Of a stretch of DNA of 64,000 bases, positions 56,459 to 64,000 are shown in pieces (the stretch's first letter is position 1; the number at the start of each line of letters is the position of its first letter). The stretch is taken from the NCBI RefSeq assembly GCF_018860915.1, contig NZ_JAHKQD010000047.1:1-64000 (forward strand), given 5' to 3'. A model generated the notes under the pieces. It was not told the DNA's origin. It did not search any database and saw nothing but the letters and a program-made list of their open reading frames with translations. A program made the translations under genes and the position numbers. Source of the stretch: Colwellia sp. C2M11 (GTDB lineage: Bacteria > Pseudomonadota > Gammaproteobacteria > Enterobacterales > Alteromonadaceae).

Positions 56459-57139
56459 ATGTCTTCTCGTTCATCTAATAACAAGCTTAGTTCATCAAGC
56501 TTGTGGACTAAATACCATTTTTTCATTCTTTTATTTGTTGCTATTGTTATCAAGCAATTACCCTTGGTTTCCATCCCATTTAACTGGTTAGAGAGTTACT
56601 TTCATGAAGTTAGTCATGGTATAGCTGCAATGCTAACAGGGGGGGAAGTTCTCCGCATACAATTATTTACTAATGGTGCAGGGTTATGTACTACGCAAGG
56701 GGGGATTAGTTTTGTTATTAGTTTTGCTGGCTATGCAGGCGCAACGCTTTGGGGGTGGGGAATTTATAAATTAGCTAGTGCCCATAAAAAAATAGCGCAA
56801 ATTTTTTCTATTTCATTATTTTTATTATTGCTTAGCTCTATTGTTTTTTGGGGACGAGATTTATTAACTTGGTTTATTTTAGGCGTGCTAGCCTGTTTAT
56901 TTTTACTTACTATTAAGTTACATAAAACTTATTATCTTCAGCGCTTAATGCAACTAATAGGGCTTTTAATTTTATTGAATAGCCTATCTAGTCCATCATA
57001 CTTGCTTGATGGTCGACATTTAGGAGATGGTGCTGCCTTAGCGTCCATTACCTATATTCCTGAATTGATTTGGGTATTCATTTGGTTTTCAATCGCATTG
57101 CTTGCTTTATATTCCTTATATAAAACAGCAAAAAAATAA
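56459..57139 (+). CDS. M50B-like membrane metallopeptidase family protein
   Basis: A 226-residue multi-helix membrane protein. A zinc-binding HExxH is at residues 49-53 (FHEVSHGIAA) inside the second hydrophobic region. A later Asp in the LLDGRHLGDGAAL segment (~residue 180-190) could be the third ligand. This pattern fits the M50B-like (PF13398-type) family, distantly related to site-2 proteases. No substrate is known. The stop is nine bases before the next start, so it is co-transcribed with the alpha/beta hydrolase. Confidence 0.75.
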   Translation: MSSRSSNNKLSSSSLWTKYHFFILLFVAIVIKQLPLVSIPFNWLESYFHEVSHGIAAMLTGGEVLRIQLFTNGAGLCTTQGGISFVISFAGYAGATLWGWGIYKLASAHKKIAQIFSISLFLLLLSSIVFWGRDLLTWFILGVLACLFLLTIKLHKTYYLQRLMQLIGLLILLNSLSSPSYLLDGRHLGDGAALASITYIPELIWVFIWFSIALLALYSLYKTAKK

Positions 57140-57148
57140 GGGGACTCT

Positions 57149-58045
57149 ATGCTTGCAGTTAACGCTATTAAAGAAGTTAGCTATTCACTTGAAACTATGA
57201 CTATACAAGGGTTAGCGTGTGGAGAGAAAGATAATGAAAATAATATCGTGCTTTGTTTGCATGGCTGGCTTGATAACGCTGCTAGTTTTTTGCCGCTCAT
57301 GCCTTATCTTCAAAAAAAGCTACCAGATAAACATATAGTTGCTATAGATTGGGCTGGCCATGGCAACTCAAGCCATAAAAGCGCTGATGCTCACTATCAC
57401 TTTATCGACTGGACTTATGACTTATTACAGCTATTTGAAACTAATTCTTGGCAACAAATCGATATTGTCGCCCACTCAATGGGGGGGATGATAGCCAGTG
57501 CATTTGCTGCCGCTTTTCCTGAAAAAGTTAAATCATTAACATTAATAGACTCTATTGGTTTCATCAGCTCAGCAGCTGATGAAACCACTAAACAGTTACG
57601 TAAAGGTATGCTAAGTAGACTAAGAGATAGCTCATTAAAGATAAGAAAGTCGGGTGTTAAGAAAAAATATCATGAGAGCATGGAATCAGCTGTTCATGCA
57701 CGTGCTAATGTGTCTGATCTGAAATACGAACACGCCAAACTAATTGTTGAACGTGGTATAATTAAAGAAGCGCAAGGTTACCGTTGGAGAAGTGATGCAC
57801 GTTTACGTAATACTTCTCCTTATCGATTAACACTTCAACAGGCGCAGCAACTTATTCGGGATATACAATGTCCAGTGAAATTGATTTATGGAAGTAATGG
57901 CTTAGATATGGTGAGTTCAGGTATGAAAGATTTTGGTGCTTTATTTACCAATTTTTCGAGCGAAAAGCTTATTGGTGGACATCATGTTCATATGGAGAAT
58001 CCAGAGAAAACTGCTGAATTAATTAAGTGTTTTATAGTCAATTAG
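57149..58045 (+). CDS. alpha/beta-fold hydrolase
   Basis: This 298-residue cytoplasmic protein has an oxyanion-hole segment HGWLDNAASF (His38), nucleophile Ser110 in AHSMGGM, an acid likely in LIYGSNGLD and catalytic His in GGHHVHMENP near the C terminus. These place it with esterase/lipase-type hydrolases of the HGWLDN subgroup. The substrate is unknown. Its position upstream of fadD hints at acyl-ester turnover, but this is inference only. Confidence 0.88.
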   Translation: MLAVNAIKEVSYSLETMTIQGLACGEKDNENNIVLCLHGWLDNAASFLPLMPYLQKKLPDKHIVAIDWAGHGNSSHKSADAHYHFIDWTYDLLQLFETNSWQQIDIVAHSMGGMIASAFAAAFPEKVKSLTLIDSIGFISSAADETTKQLRKGMLSRLRDSSLKIRKSGVKKKYHESMESAVHARANVSDLKYEHAKLIVERGIIKEAQGYRWRSDARLRNTSPYRLTLQQAQQLIRDIQCPVKLIYGSNGLDMVSSGMKDFGALFTNFSSEKLIGGHHVHMENPEKTAELIKCFIVN

Positions 58046-58213
58046 TCTTAATTTGTTAATAATTCAAACAAGTGTTTAAATTTAACTGGTAGTATCAGTT
58101 GAAATTTGATAAAACTGTTTGCTAATTAAAGCTTCACCATTGATGAAGTGATATATACAAACAATAAGCTACACTATTAAGTCGTTGCTAAAAAAATATA
58201 TGAGGAAGATATT

Positions 58214-59869
58214 GTGGAAAGAATCTGGCTAGAAAAAAGTTACCCCCCTGGAGTCCCGTTTGAAATAAATCCAGATAAATATCCTTCATTAGTGGCAATG
58301 TTTAATAAGTATACTAGTCAGTATAGTAACAAGGCTGCTTTCATTAATATGGGAGTAGAAATAACGTATGCTGAATTAGCAGAGCAAGCAACTGCTTTTG
58401 CGGCTTATTTACAAAGAGATCTTGGGCTGGTTAAAGGTGATAAATTTGCCATTATGGTGCCTAACACTTTGCAGTACCCGATTGCTTTATTTGGTGCACT
58501 ACTGGCCGGTTTAACAGTAGTTAATGTCAATCCTTTGTACACAGCACGTGAATTAGAGCATCAGCTTAAAGACTCTGATTCTAAAGCAATGTTAATTATT
58601 GAAAATTTTGCACAAACACTTGAACATATTATAGATAAAACGCCGGTTAAACATGTCATTATGACATCTTTAGGTGATCGCCTTGGTTTTGTAAAAGGTA
58701 AGGTTGTTAATGCGGTTGTAAAGTATGTTAAAAAAATGGTGCCTGCTTTTAACTTACCTCATGCGGTACCTTTTAATACTACTTTAGCTAAAGGGAGAAA
58801 ATTAGACTTTACTCCTGTTGAGCTTTGCGGTGATGATTTGGCTTTTCTGCAATATACCGGTGGAACAACTGGCTTATCAAAAGGTGCTATGTTAACGCAT
58901 CGCAATATGGTTGCTAATTTAGAGCAAGCTAAAGCCGCAATAAAGCCGCTGCTTGAAGAAGGAAAAGAATTAGTTGTAACTGCGTTGCCGCTATATCATA
59001 TCTTCGCATTGACAGCGAATTGCTTAACTTTTATCACCTTAGGCGGCACGAATCTACTTATTACTAATCCACGAGATATGCCTGCGTTTATTAAAGAGTT
59101 AGGTAAATATCCGTTCTCTGCAATAACTGGCGTGAATACATTGTTTAATGGTTTATTAAATACACCAGGCTTTAAAGATATCGACTTTTCAACTCTTAAA
59201 ATGTCTTTGGGTGGCGGTATGGCTGTTCAAAGGCCTGTGGCTGAACGTTGGGAAAAAGTGACAGGCTCTCGACTGTTAGAAGGTTATGGTTTAACAGAAT
59301 GTGCGCCAATGGTGTCCCTAAGTCCTTATAACCAAGAACATTATAATGGCACCATAGGTTTGCCGGCACCATCAACTGATATTAAAATTATGTTAGATGA
59401 TGGTAGTGAAGCTGCCTTAGGAGAAGCCGGCGAAATGTGGGTAAAAGGACCTCAGGTGATGAAGGGGTATTATAATCGTGATGAGGCAACAGCTGAAATT
59501 TTAAAAGATGGCTGGTTAGCAACAGGTGATATTGCTTATATGGATGAGCATGGTTATTTTAAAATAGTCGATCGTAAGAAAGATATGATTATTGTTTCTG
59601 GTTTTAATGTTTTCCCTAATGAAATTGAAGAAGTAGTAATGATGCATGAAGGAGTTGCTGAAGCTGCGGCTATCGGAATACCTAATGAAGCTAGCGGTGA
59701 AATGGTAAAAATATTTGTTGTGGCTAAGCAAAAAGGTTTAGATGAAGCAACAATAATTAAGCACTGTCGTGAAAATTTAACCAATTACAAGGTACCTAAA
59801 CTAGTAGAATTTAGGGATGAATTACCTAAAACTAATGTGGGTAAAATATTAAGAAGAGAGTTAAGGTAA
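58214..59869 (+). CDS. fadD: long-chain-fatty-acid--CoA ligase
   Basis: FadD activates imported long-chain fatty acids to acyl-CoA at the inner membrane, the entry to beta-oxidation. This 551-residue protein has the AMP-binding motif [18 protein letters not shown] (~residues 215-232), GYGLTECAP, the [21 protein letters not shown] hinge and the final [14 protein letters not shown]. It begins [15 protein letters not shown], characteristic of FadD. The start is GTG at 58214 with GAGGA 6-10 bases upstream. Confidence 0.94.
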   Translation: MERIWLEKSYPPGVPFEINPDKYPSLVAMFNKYTSQYSNKAAFINMGVEITYAELAEQATAFAAYLQRDLGLVKGDKFAIMVPNTLQYPIALFGALLAGLTVVNVNPLYTARELEHQLKDSDSKAMLIIENFAQTLEHIIDKTPVKHVIMTSLGDRLGFVKGKVVNAVVKYVKKMVPAFNLPHAVPFNTTLAKGRKLDFTPVELCGDDLAFLQYTGGTTGLSKGAMLTHRNMVANLEQAKAAIKPLLEEGKELVVTALPLYHIFALTANCLTFITLGGTNLLITNPRDMPAFIKELGKYPFSAITGVNTLFNGLLNTPGFKDIDFSTLKMSLGGGMAVQRPVAERWEKVTGSRLLEGYGLTECAPMVSLSPYNQEHYNGTIGLPAPSTDIKIMLDDGSEAALGEAGEMWVKGPQVMKGYYNRDEATAEILKDGWLATGDIAYMDEHGYFKIVDRKKDMIIVSGFNVFPNEIEEVVMMHEGVAEAAAIGIPNEASGEMVKIFVVAKQKGLDEATIIKHCRENLTNYKVPKLVEFRDELPKTNVGKILRRELR

Positions 59870-59888
59870 TTTGTAACTGATTAGTTTA

Positions 59889-59916
59889 AGGAAAGTATTC
59901 ATCAGAATACTTTCCT
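59889..59916. terminator. hairpin between convergent fadD and SDR genes
   Basis: A 12-base-pair perfect stem (59889-59900 with 59905-59916, arm AGGAAAGTATTC, loop ATCA) lies between the two stop codons. It lacks a U run but is well placed to end both transcripts. Confidence 0.6.
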
Positions 59917-59941
59917 AGACAATAGTTGTGATTTAATTAGT

Positions 59942-60679
59942 TTATTGTGCTTTTATGGTTTTTCCATTCACCGCAATACTGTCATCTGACATCAAATAAA
60001 CATAAAGCGGCATAATATCCTTTGCTGTTGCTAATTTGTCTTTATCTTCTGCGGGGTAAGCGCTAGTGCGCATTCCCGTATTTGTCGCTCCAGGGTTAAT
60101 TGCATTGGTGCGTAAAGTTGAATTCTCATACTCATCGGCAATTACTTGCATCATCCCTTCGGTAGCAAATTTAGATATGCTGTATGCACCCCAGTATGCG
60201 CGACCTTGGTTGCCAACGCCTGAAGAAGTAAATATTAACGAGGCGGTGGGTGCTAGCTTTAACGTTGGAATTAATGCTTGTGCTAATAGGTATTGAGCAT
60301 TGACATTGACTTTCATCACATCGTTAAATATCTGCTCATGTATTTGAGTAAAAGGTGTTAACTCTCCCAATATAGAAGCATTCAGTAATGCGCCGTCTAA
60401 TCGACCGAATTGATTGGCAATTGTCGCTGCCATATCAATATAGTTTTGCTTAGTTGCTCCTTTTAAATCTAACGGAATAATTGCTGGTTCAGCTAAGCCC
60501 AATGCGATTATTTCATCATAAACTGCTTCAAGTTTACTTACTGTTTTTCCAAGTAAAATAACTGTAGCACCGAGTTTCGCGTAAGTTATTGCTGCCTCTT
60601 TACCTATACCTGCACCTGCACCGGTGATGAGTATTATTTTATTTTCTAAACTTTTATCTATAATAGTATATTCAAACAT
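59942..60679 (-). CDS. short-chain dehydrogenase/reductase, YciK-like
   Basis: A 245-residue SDR with the NAD(P)-binding TGAGAGIG motif at 19-26, LLNASI (NAG-like) and the catalytic Ser...YSISK pair (IFTSSGVG; AYSISKFATEG). It resembles YciK, an oxidoreductase of unsettled substrate in enterics. It converges with fadD and diverges from the lipase gene. Confidence 0.9.
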   Translation of the reverse strand: MFEYTIIDKSLENKIILITGAGAGIGKEAAITYAKLGATVILLGKTVSKLEAVYDEIIALGLAEPAIIPLDLKGATKQNYIDMAATIANQFGRLDGALLNASILGELTPFTQIHEQIFNDVMKVNVNAQYLLAQALIPTLKLAPTASLIFTSSGVGNQGRAYWGAYSISKFATEGMMQVIADEYENSTLRTNAINPGATNTGMRTSAYPAEDKDKLATAKDIMPLYVYLMSDDSIAVNGKTIKAQ

Positions 60680-60936
60680 TTCTTATCCGAGTTTAGGTAT
60701 TAATGACTTTTAATTTGTATAATAGGCATTTTACTTAGGTTTATTTCTAATAACGAGAAATAAATCAATTAAAATAGAAAAACAACTGGCACATTGTCAG
60801 CGCTTGCGTTAAGTTTATTAACTGGTCTAATTAGTTAATTTGACGTTTACTTTGTAATCTGAGGTAAACGACTATAACAAATAGCATATACTTATTAAAA
60901 AATAATAGAAATAAAATAAGCATTGGGGAGATAAAA

Positions 60937-63387
60937 ATGAAAAAATTAGTTCTTAGTTTAGCTATAATCAGCGCACTTGGTTTAAGTGGCTGTGATAGTG
61001 AAACCGTTGAAGATGTAAAACAAGATGCGGTTGAAAATGGTGCACCTATTGTGGCACCGGCAAGAATTGTCTTTGACCCTGCAGGAGGCGTTTTATCAGT
61101 ACCTAATGATTTACTATTTCAAGGTAGTCAAGATGGCTCATTAAATCTACCTGTGAGTGATCCTACTGATTCTTCAGATCCATTTTTTGCTTTAAGCACT
61201 TTAGATGGTTGGTCGACAACGAACCCATTTGTACTTGCTATTGATTTTCCTGAAGGTACATCACTTGATAGCAACTCTGCTTTTAGCGCTGCATCTGTAA
61301 AAATATATGAAACCTTAATGGGAGGTGATACTGGGTGTGAAGAAGTTCCTCGTGGTGCTGCTTGTACCGTTGTTGGTGAATTAACTTTTGGTATTGATTT
61401 TATTACTCAGGCATCAGGCAATAGTGTTGCTGTTATCCCGTTAAAGCCTTTTAAAGCTAAAACAGGCTATGTGTTAGCATTAACAAACAATCTACAAGAT
61501 AATAATGGTAAGGCTATTTCAGGCTCTACAACCTATGAATCAGTTCGTCAAAATATTACCACTCACCCACTAGCTACTGATGCACAAAAAGGTTTACAGG
61601 CCGTTATTAATAGCTACGAAGCTGCAGTTGTTGCGGCAGGTGCTGATAAAGATTCACTTATCTATACCATGGCATTTACTACGCAGTCGACAGTTGATGT
61701 ACTTTCTACAACTAAAGCGTTAATGGCTAATAATGTTCCAGCTATGGTCGCGAATGCGATGCAAGGAGTACCTACTATCGGCGTACAAGATACTGGTATG
61801 ACAGTTGCTGATATATTAGTAGGAAAAATACCTGACACTCTAGTGCCTTTATATTCAGCTGCTAATTTTATGCAAGGTAATATTACACTACCTTATTATT
61901 TAGGTATTCCTTCAGCTGAAAACCCAATGGCACCTATTAATGATTGGTGGAAGTCTTTATGTGACTCTGGCGCTATGTTAGCTGGTCTTGCAGTAAGTAA
62001 CCCTGAAGTAATTCCTGCTGATGCGACGAGTGTATCAGATGGAACTTGTATGGCTATTTCTCAAGCTCAAGGGTTGGCAGCGCCAGGGCTTCGTGATTTA
62101 GGTATTGATACAGAACGTAACCTAACTAAATATAGTCCAGTACCTAAAGCTAATACAGAGATGTCGCTTGTTGTACAAATGACAACGCCAGATGTAAATG
62201 TTGCTAATGCGGTTCGAGAAGGCTTAGGTTTACCAGCTAATTTAGCTGAGCCTGAAAATGGTTGGCCAGTGGTTATTCTGCAACATGGTATAACTTCTAA
62301 AAAAGAAGATATGCTAGCAGTTACTGGTCTTCTTTCAGTTTATGGTTTTTCAACTGTAGCTATCGATCATCCATTACATGGTAGTCGAGGATTTGATATA
62401 ACTGGACCTGCAGGAACACCTGATGGTGTAGACGATATCAATGCTTCAACGGTATCTGCTACACATTATATGAACTTAGCTAGTTTATTGACTACCCGCG
62501 ATAACTTACGCCAATCAACCTCTGACTTAATGGGCTTACGATTAGGTTTGAATTTTTTGGGTGGGACTCATACAGAAGGTAATTCAATTAATATTGATAG
62601 CTCTAATGTACATTTCCTAGGTCATTCTTTAGGTGCAATTACGGGGATGAATTTTATCGCATTAGCGAATACTTCTCTTGATCCACAAGTTGATCCATTA
62701 TTTGCTGTTCAAACAAATAGCCTTGCAATGCCAGGTATCATGGTAGCTAACTTCTTAATGGAGTCAGGCGCTTTTGGGGACGTAATTAAATCAAACTTAG
62801 CTTATTCAGCATCAGAAGCGTTCCAAGGTTATGTTGCACAGGCTCACCTGAGTGAAACAGCACCTTCAGAGACTGAGTTAGTTGGTTATTACAGAGCCTT
62901 TTATGCCTTACTTACGTCTGAGCAACAAGCCGAATTAAATGGTACTTTTACGCAATTTGCTTTTGCTGCACAGACAGTGGTTGATGCTGGTGATCCAGCT
63001 AACTATGCCGCTATGATGGTTGCTACCGATACGCCAACACACTTAATTGAAGTTGTTGGTAATGGTAGTGACAATTTAAGCGACCAAGTTATTCCTAATA
63101 CTGTATCAACAGCTCCTTTCGCTGGTACCGAAGGTGCTATTGCTTTATTAGGCTTACCAGGTGTTTCGGAAACAACTCAGGATGCAGACTCATCAATATC
63201 TGGTGCTGTACGTTACTTATTTGGTCATCATGGTTCGATCTTAGATCCTACACCAGGATCAAGAGGTGAGGCCCCTGATGCAGCTATGACTAGTGCAGCC
63301 ACCACAGAGATGCAAAGCCAAGTGGCTAATTTCTTTAGTAGTAACGGACATCTTATTTCAGTGCAAAATGATGCTGTTGTTAAATAA
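60937..63387 (+). CDS. large lipase lipoprotein of the Pla-1/cef (VolA-like) family
   Basis: This 816-residue protein has a lipoprotein signal peptide with lipobox LSGC (Cys19). An N-terminal Ig-like region (PARIVFDPAGGVLSVPNDLLFQG) is typical of the Pla-1/cef extracellular lipases. The alpha/beta hydrolase core has nucleophile Ser564 in LGHSLGAITG, an oxyanion segment near VVILQHGITS and candidate acid/His residues in the last 120 residues (FGHHGSIL). Vibrio VolA, from this family, is a surface-exposed lysophospholipase that frees fatty acids for FadL/FadD. The residue after Cys19 is Asp, a retention signal in enterics, which is odd for a surface protein. Confidence 0.87.
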   Translation: MKKLVLSLAIISALGLSGCDSETVEDVKQDAVENGAPIVAPARIVFDPAGGVLSVPNDLLFQGSQDGSLNLPVSDPTDSSDPFFALSTLDGWSTTNPFVLAIDFPEGTSLDSNSAFSAASVKIYETLMGGDTGCEEVPRGAACTVVGELTFGIDFITQASGNSVAVIPLKPFKAKTGYVLALTNNLQDNNGKAISGSTTYESVRQNITTHPLATDAQKGLQAVINSYEAAVVAAGADKDSLIYTMAFTTQSTVDVLSTTKALMANNVPAMVANAMQGVPTIGVQDTGMTVADILVGKIPDTLVPLYSAANFMQGNITLPYYLGIPSAENPMAPINDWWKSLCDSGAMLAGLAVSNPEVIPADATSVSDGTCMAISQAQGLAAPGLRDLGIDTERNLTKYSPVPKANTEMSLVVQMTTPDVNVANAVREGLGLPANLAEPENGWPVVILQHGITSKKEDMLAVTGLLSVYGFSTVAIDHPLHGSRGFDITGPAGTPDGVDDINASTVSATHYMNLASLLTTRDNLRQSTSDLMGLRLGLNFLGGTHTEGNSINIDSSNVHFLGHSLGAITGMNFIALANTSLDPQVDPLFAVQTNSLAMPGIMVANFLMESGAFGDVIKSNLAYSASEAFQGYVAQAHLSETAPSETELVGYYRAFYALLTSEQQAELNGTFTQFAFAAQTVVDAGDPANYAAMMVATDTPTHLIEVVGNGSDNLSDQVIPNTVSTAPFAGTEGAIALLGLPGVSETTQDADSSISGAVRYLFGHHGSILDPTPGSRGEAPDAAMTSAATTEMQSQVANFFSSNGHLISVQNDAVVK

Positions 63388-63423
63388 CTGCTAATACATA
63401 TCAGAATGGGACATTAAATTGTC

Positions 63424-63459
63424 AAAAGCCTTTAGTTTTACAACTAAAGGCTTTTTTTT
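63424..63459 (+). terminator. intrinsic terminator after the lipase gene
   Basis: A 14-base-pair perfect stem (63424-63437 with 63442-63455, arm AAAAGCCTTTAGTT, loop TTAC) is followed by a U run. Confidence 0.92.
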
Positions 63460-63612
63460 ACTTAAAAAGAGCATGTATAAAATTGGATAGTCATATGCTA
63501 AATAGTAATTAAAGTATTAAGTTTGATAGTTATTTAACCTTAATCCTCTGATGATTTTGTTTTTATTAATGTTAGTCTTAGTGTGACAATAATAAATAAT
63601 CGGGGATATAAA

Positions 63613-64000
63613 ATGATTAATAAAAACGGATGTTTCTTAAGTTTGGCTATACTCTTTGGCTTAAGCGCCTGTGGCAGTGATAATGATAAAAACACTGAGT
63701 TGCCAGCACCGGTAGAGCCACCTGTAGTGTCTCCAAGTTTGGTGGCTTTTGATGAAGATGGAACACTAAGCGCTAATATACGGCGCACTAGCTATGGCGT
63801 ACCTCATATCACAGGTGATAATTTACAAAGTGTTGCTTTCGGTTCGGGTTACGCTTATGCACAAGATAATGCTTGTATTTTGGCAGATCAAATACTGAAA
63901 GTACGTAGTGAACGTGCTAAATATTTTGGTCCTGATAAAGTTTTAGGCTCAGGTGATTCTGGTAATATTATTTCTGACTTTGGCCATCATGCATTAGGTG
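63613..64000 (+). CDS. penicillin-acylase-family (S45) lipoprotein, 3' end cut by window
   Basis: Starts at ATG 63613 with GGGG 8-11 bases upstream and stays open to the window end (129 codons visible). The signal peptide ends in lipobox LSAC with Cys19. From ~residue 50 the sequence ANIRRTSYGVPHITGDN and then FGSGYAYAQDNACILADQI matches the alpha-chain start of N-terminal-nucleophile acylases (penicillin, AHL and related amide acylases). The catalytic Ser and the spacer lie beyond the window. The lipid anchor suggests cell-surface or periplasmic amide hydrolysis. The substrate (acyl-homoserine lactone, acylated peptide or other) cannot be told. Confidence 0.85.
   Translation, partial: MINKNGCFLSLAILFGLSACGSDNDKNTELPAPVEPPVVSPSLVAFDEDGTLSANIRRTSYGVPHITGDNLQSVAFGSGYAYAQDNACILADQILKVRSERAKYFGPDKVLGSGDSGNIISDFGHHALG

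Noticed and set aside
63540-63788. 82-codon minus-strand frame at the acylase start
   Set aside because: Antisense to the signal peptide and N terminus of a recognisable S45 acylase.

Overview
The window reads as ordinary chromosome of an AT-rich marine gammaproteobacterium of the order Alteromonadales, most likely Colwellia or a close relative. This rests on protein resemblance and gene order: uvrY-uvrC-pgsA followed by Gly-Cys-Leu tRNAs, recN-nadK beside grpE-dnaK-dnaJ, recR-htpG-adk, and a complete hisGDCBHAF(IE) operon. The typical secreted families are also present (GlyGly-CTERM-type anchor, Pla-1/cef-type lipase, S45 acylase, TonB receptor with FecI/FecR). No phylogeny was run, so the genus is inference. 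I see no prophage, integron or CRISPR array.

Layout. 1-2.5 kb is a small accessory patch: the 3' part of a REP-associated transposase, a Fic-domain gene, and an eroded second transposase copy with a perfect 29-base repeat on each side. 2.5-3.8 kb holds a convergent cytochrome b561 / cytochrome c' pair. 4.1-8.6 kb, all on the minus strand, is uvrY-uvrC-pgsA and six tRNAs in two promoter-headed units. 8.8-17.1 kb is housekeeping: fabA, bamE, recN with a mirrored pair of LexA-like boxes, nadK, then the heat-shock genes grpE, dnaK and dnaJ with sigma-32-type promoters. 17.2-21.8 kb is an envelope module around a two-component system; three copies of one 16-base motif sit in front of its three transcription units. 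22.7-28.5 kb is a six-gene Mrp Na+/H+ antiporter operon with mrpA and mrpB fused. 28.6-34.9 kb carries epmC, an ATP-NAD kinase-like gene, recR, htpG, adk and a MAPEG gene. 36-39.4 kb is a Kdo/capsule trio (kpsS, kpsF, kpsU-like). 39.5-47.1 kb is the his operon with a leader peptide gene and attenuator. 47.3-52.4 kb is an ECF sigma / FecR / TonB-receptor surface-signalling operon. 53-64 kb holds yoaA, tsaB, small unknown proteins, an M50B-like membrane protein, hydrolases, fadD, an SDR, a large lipase lipoprotein and the start of an S45 acylase lipoprotein.

How the parts work together. Several regulatory circuits can be read from the DNA: an SOS site at recN, heat-shock promoters at grpE, dnaK and htpG, His-codon attenuation of the his operon, a predicted autoregulated two-component regulon, and trans-envelope signalling through an STN-bearing TonB receptor. 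The right end looks like a lipid-scavenging neighbourhood: a surface lipase would release fatty acids that FadD activates.

The less ordinary points are the putative two-component operator motif, the TonB receptor with a second signal-peptide-like segment inside it, the duplicated tRNA transcription unit, and the transposon-flanked Fic gene whose active-site motif has Ser where Gly is usual.
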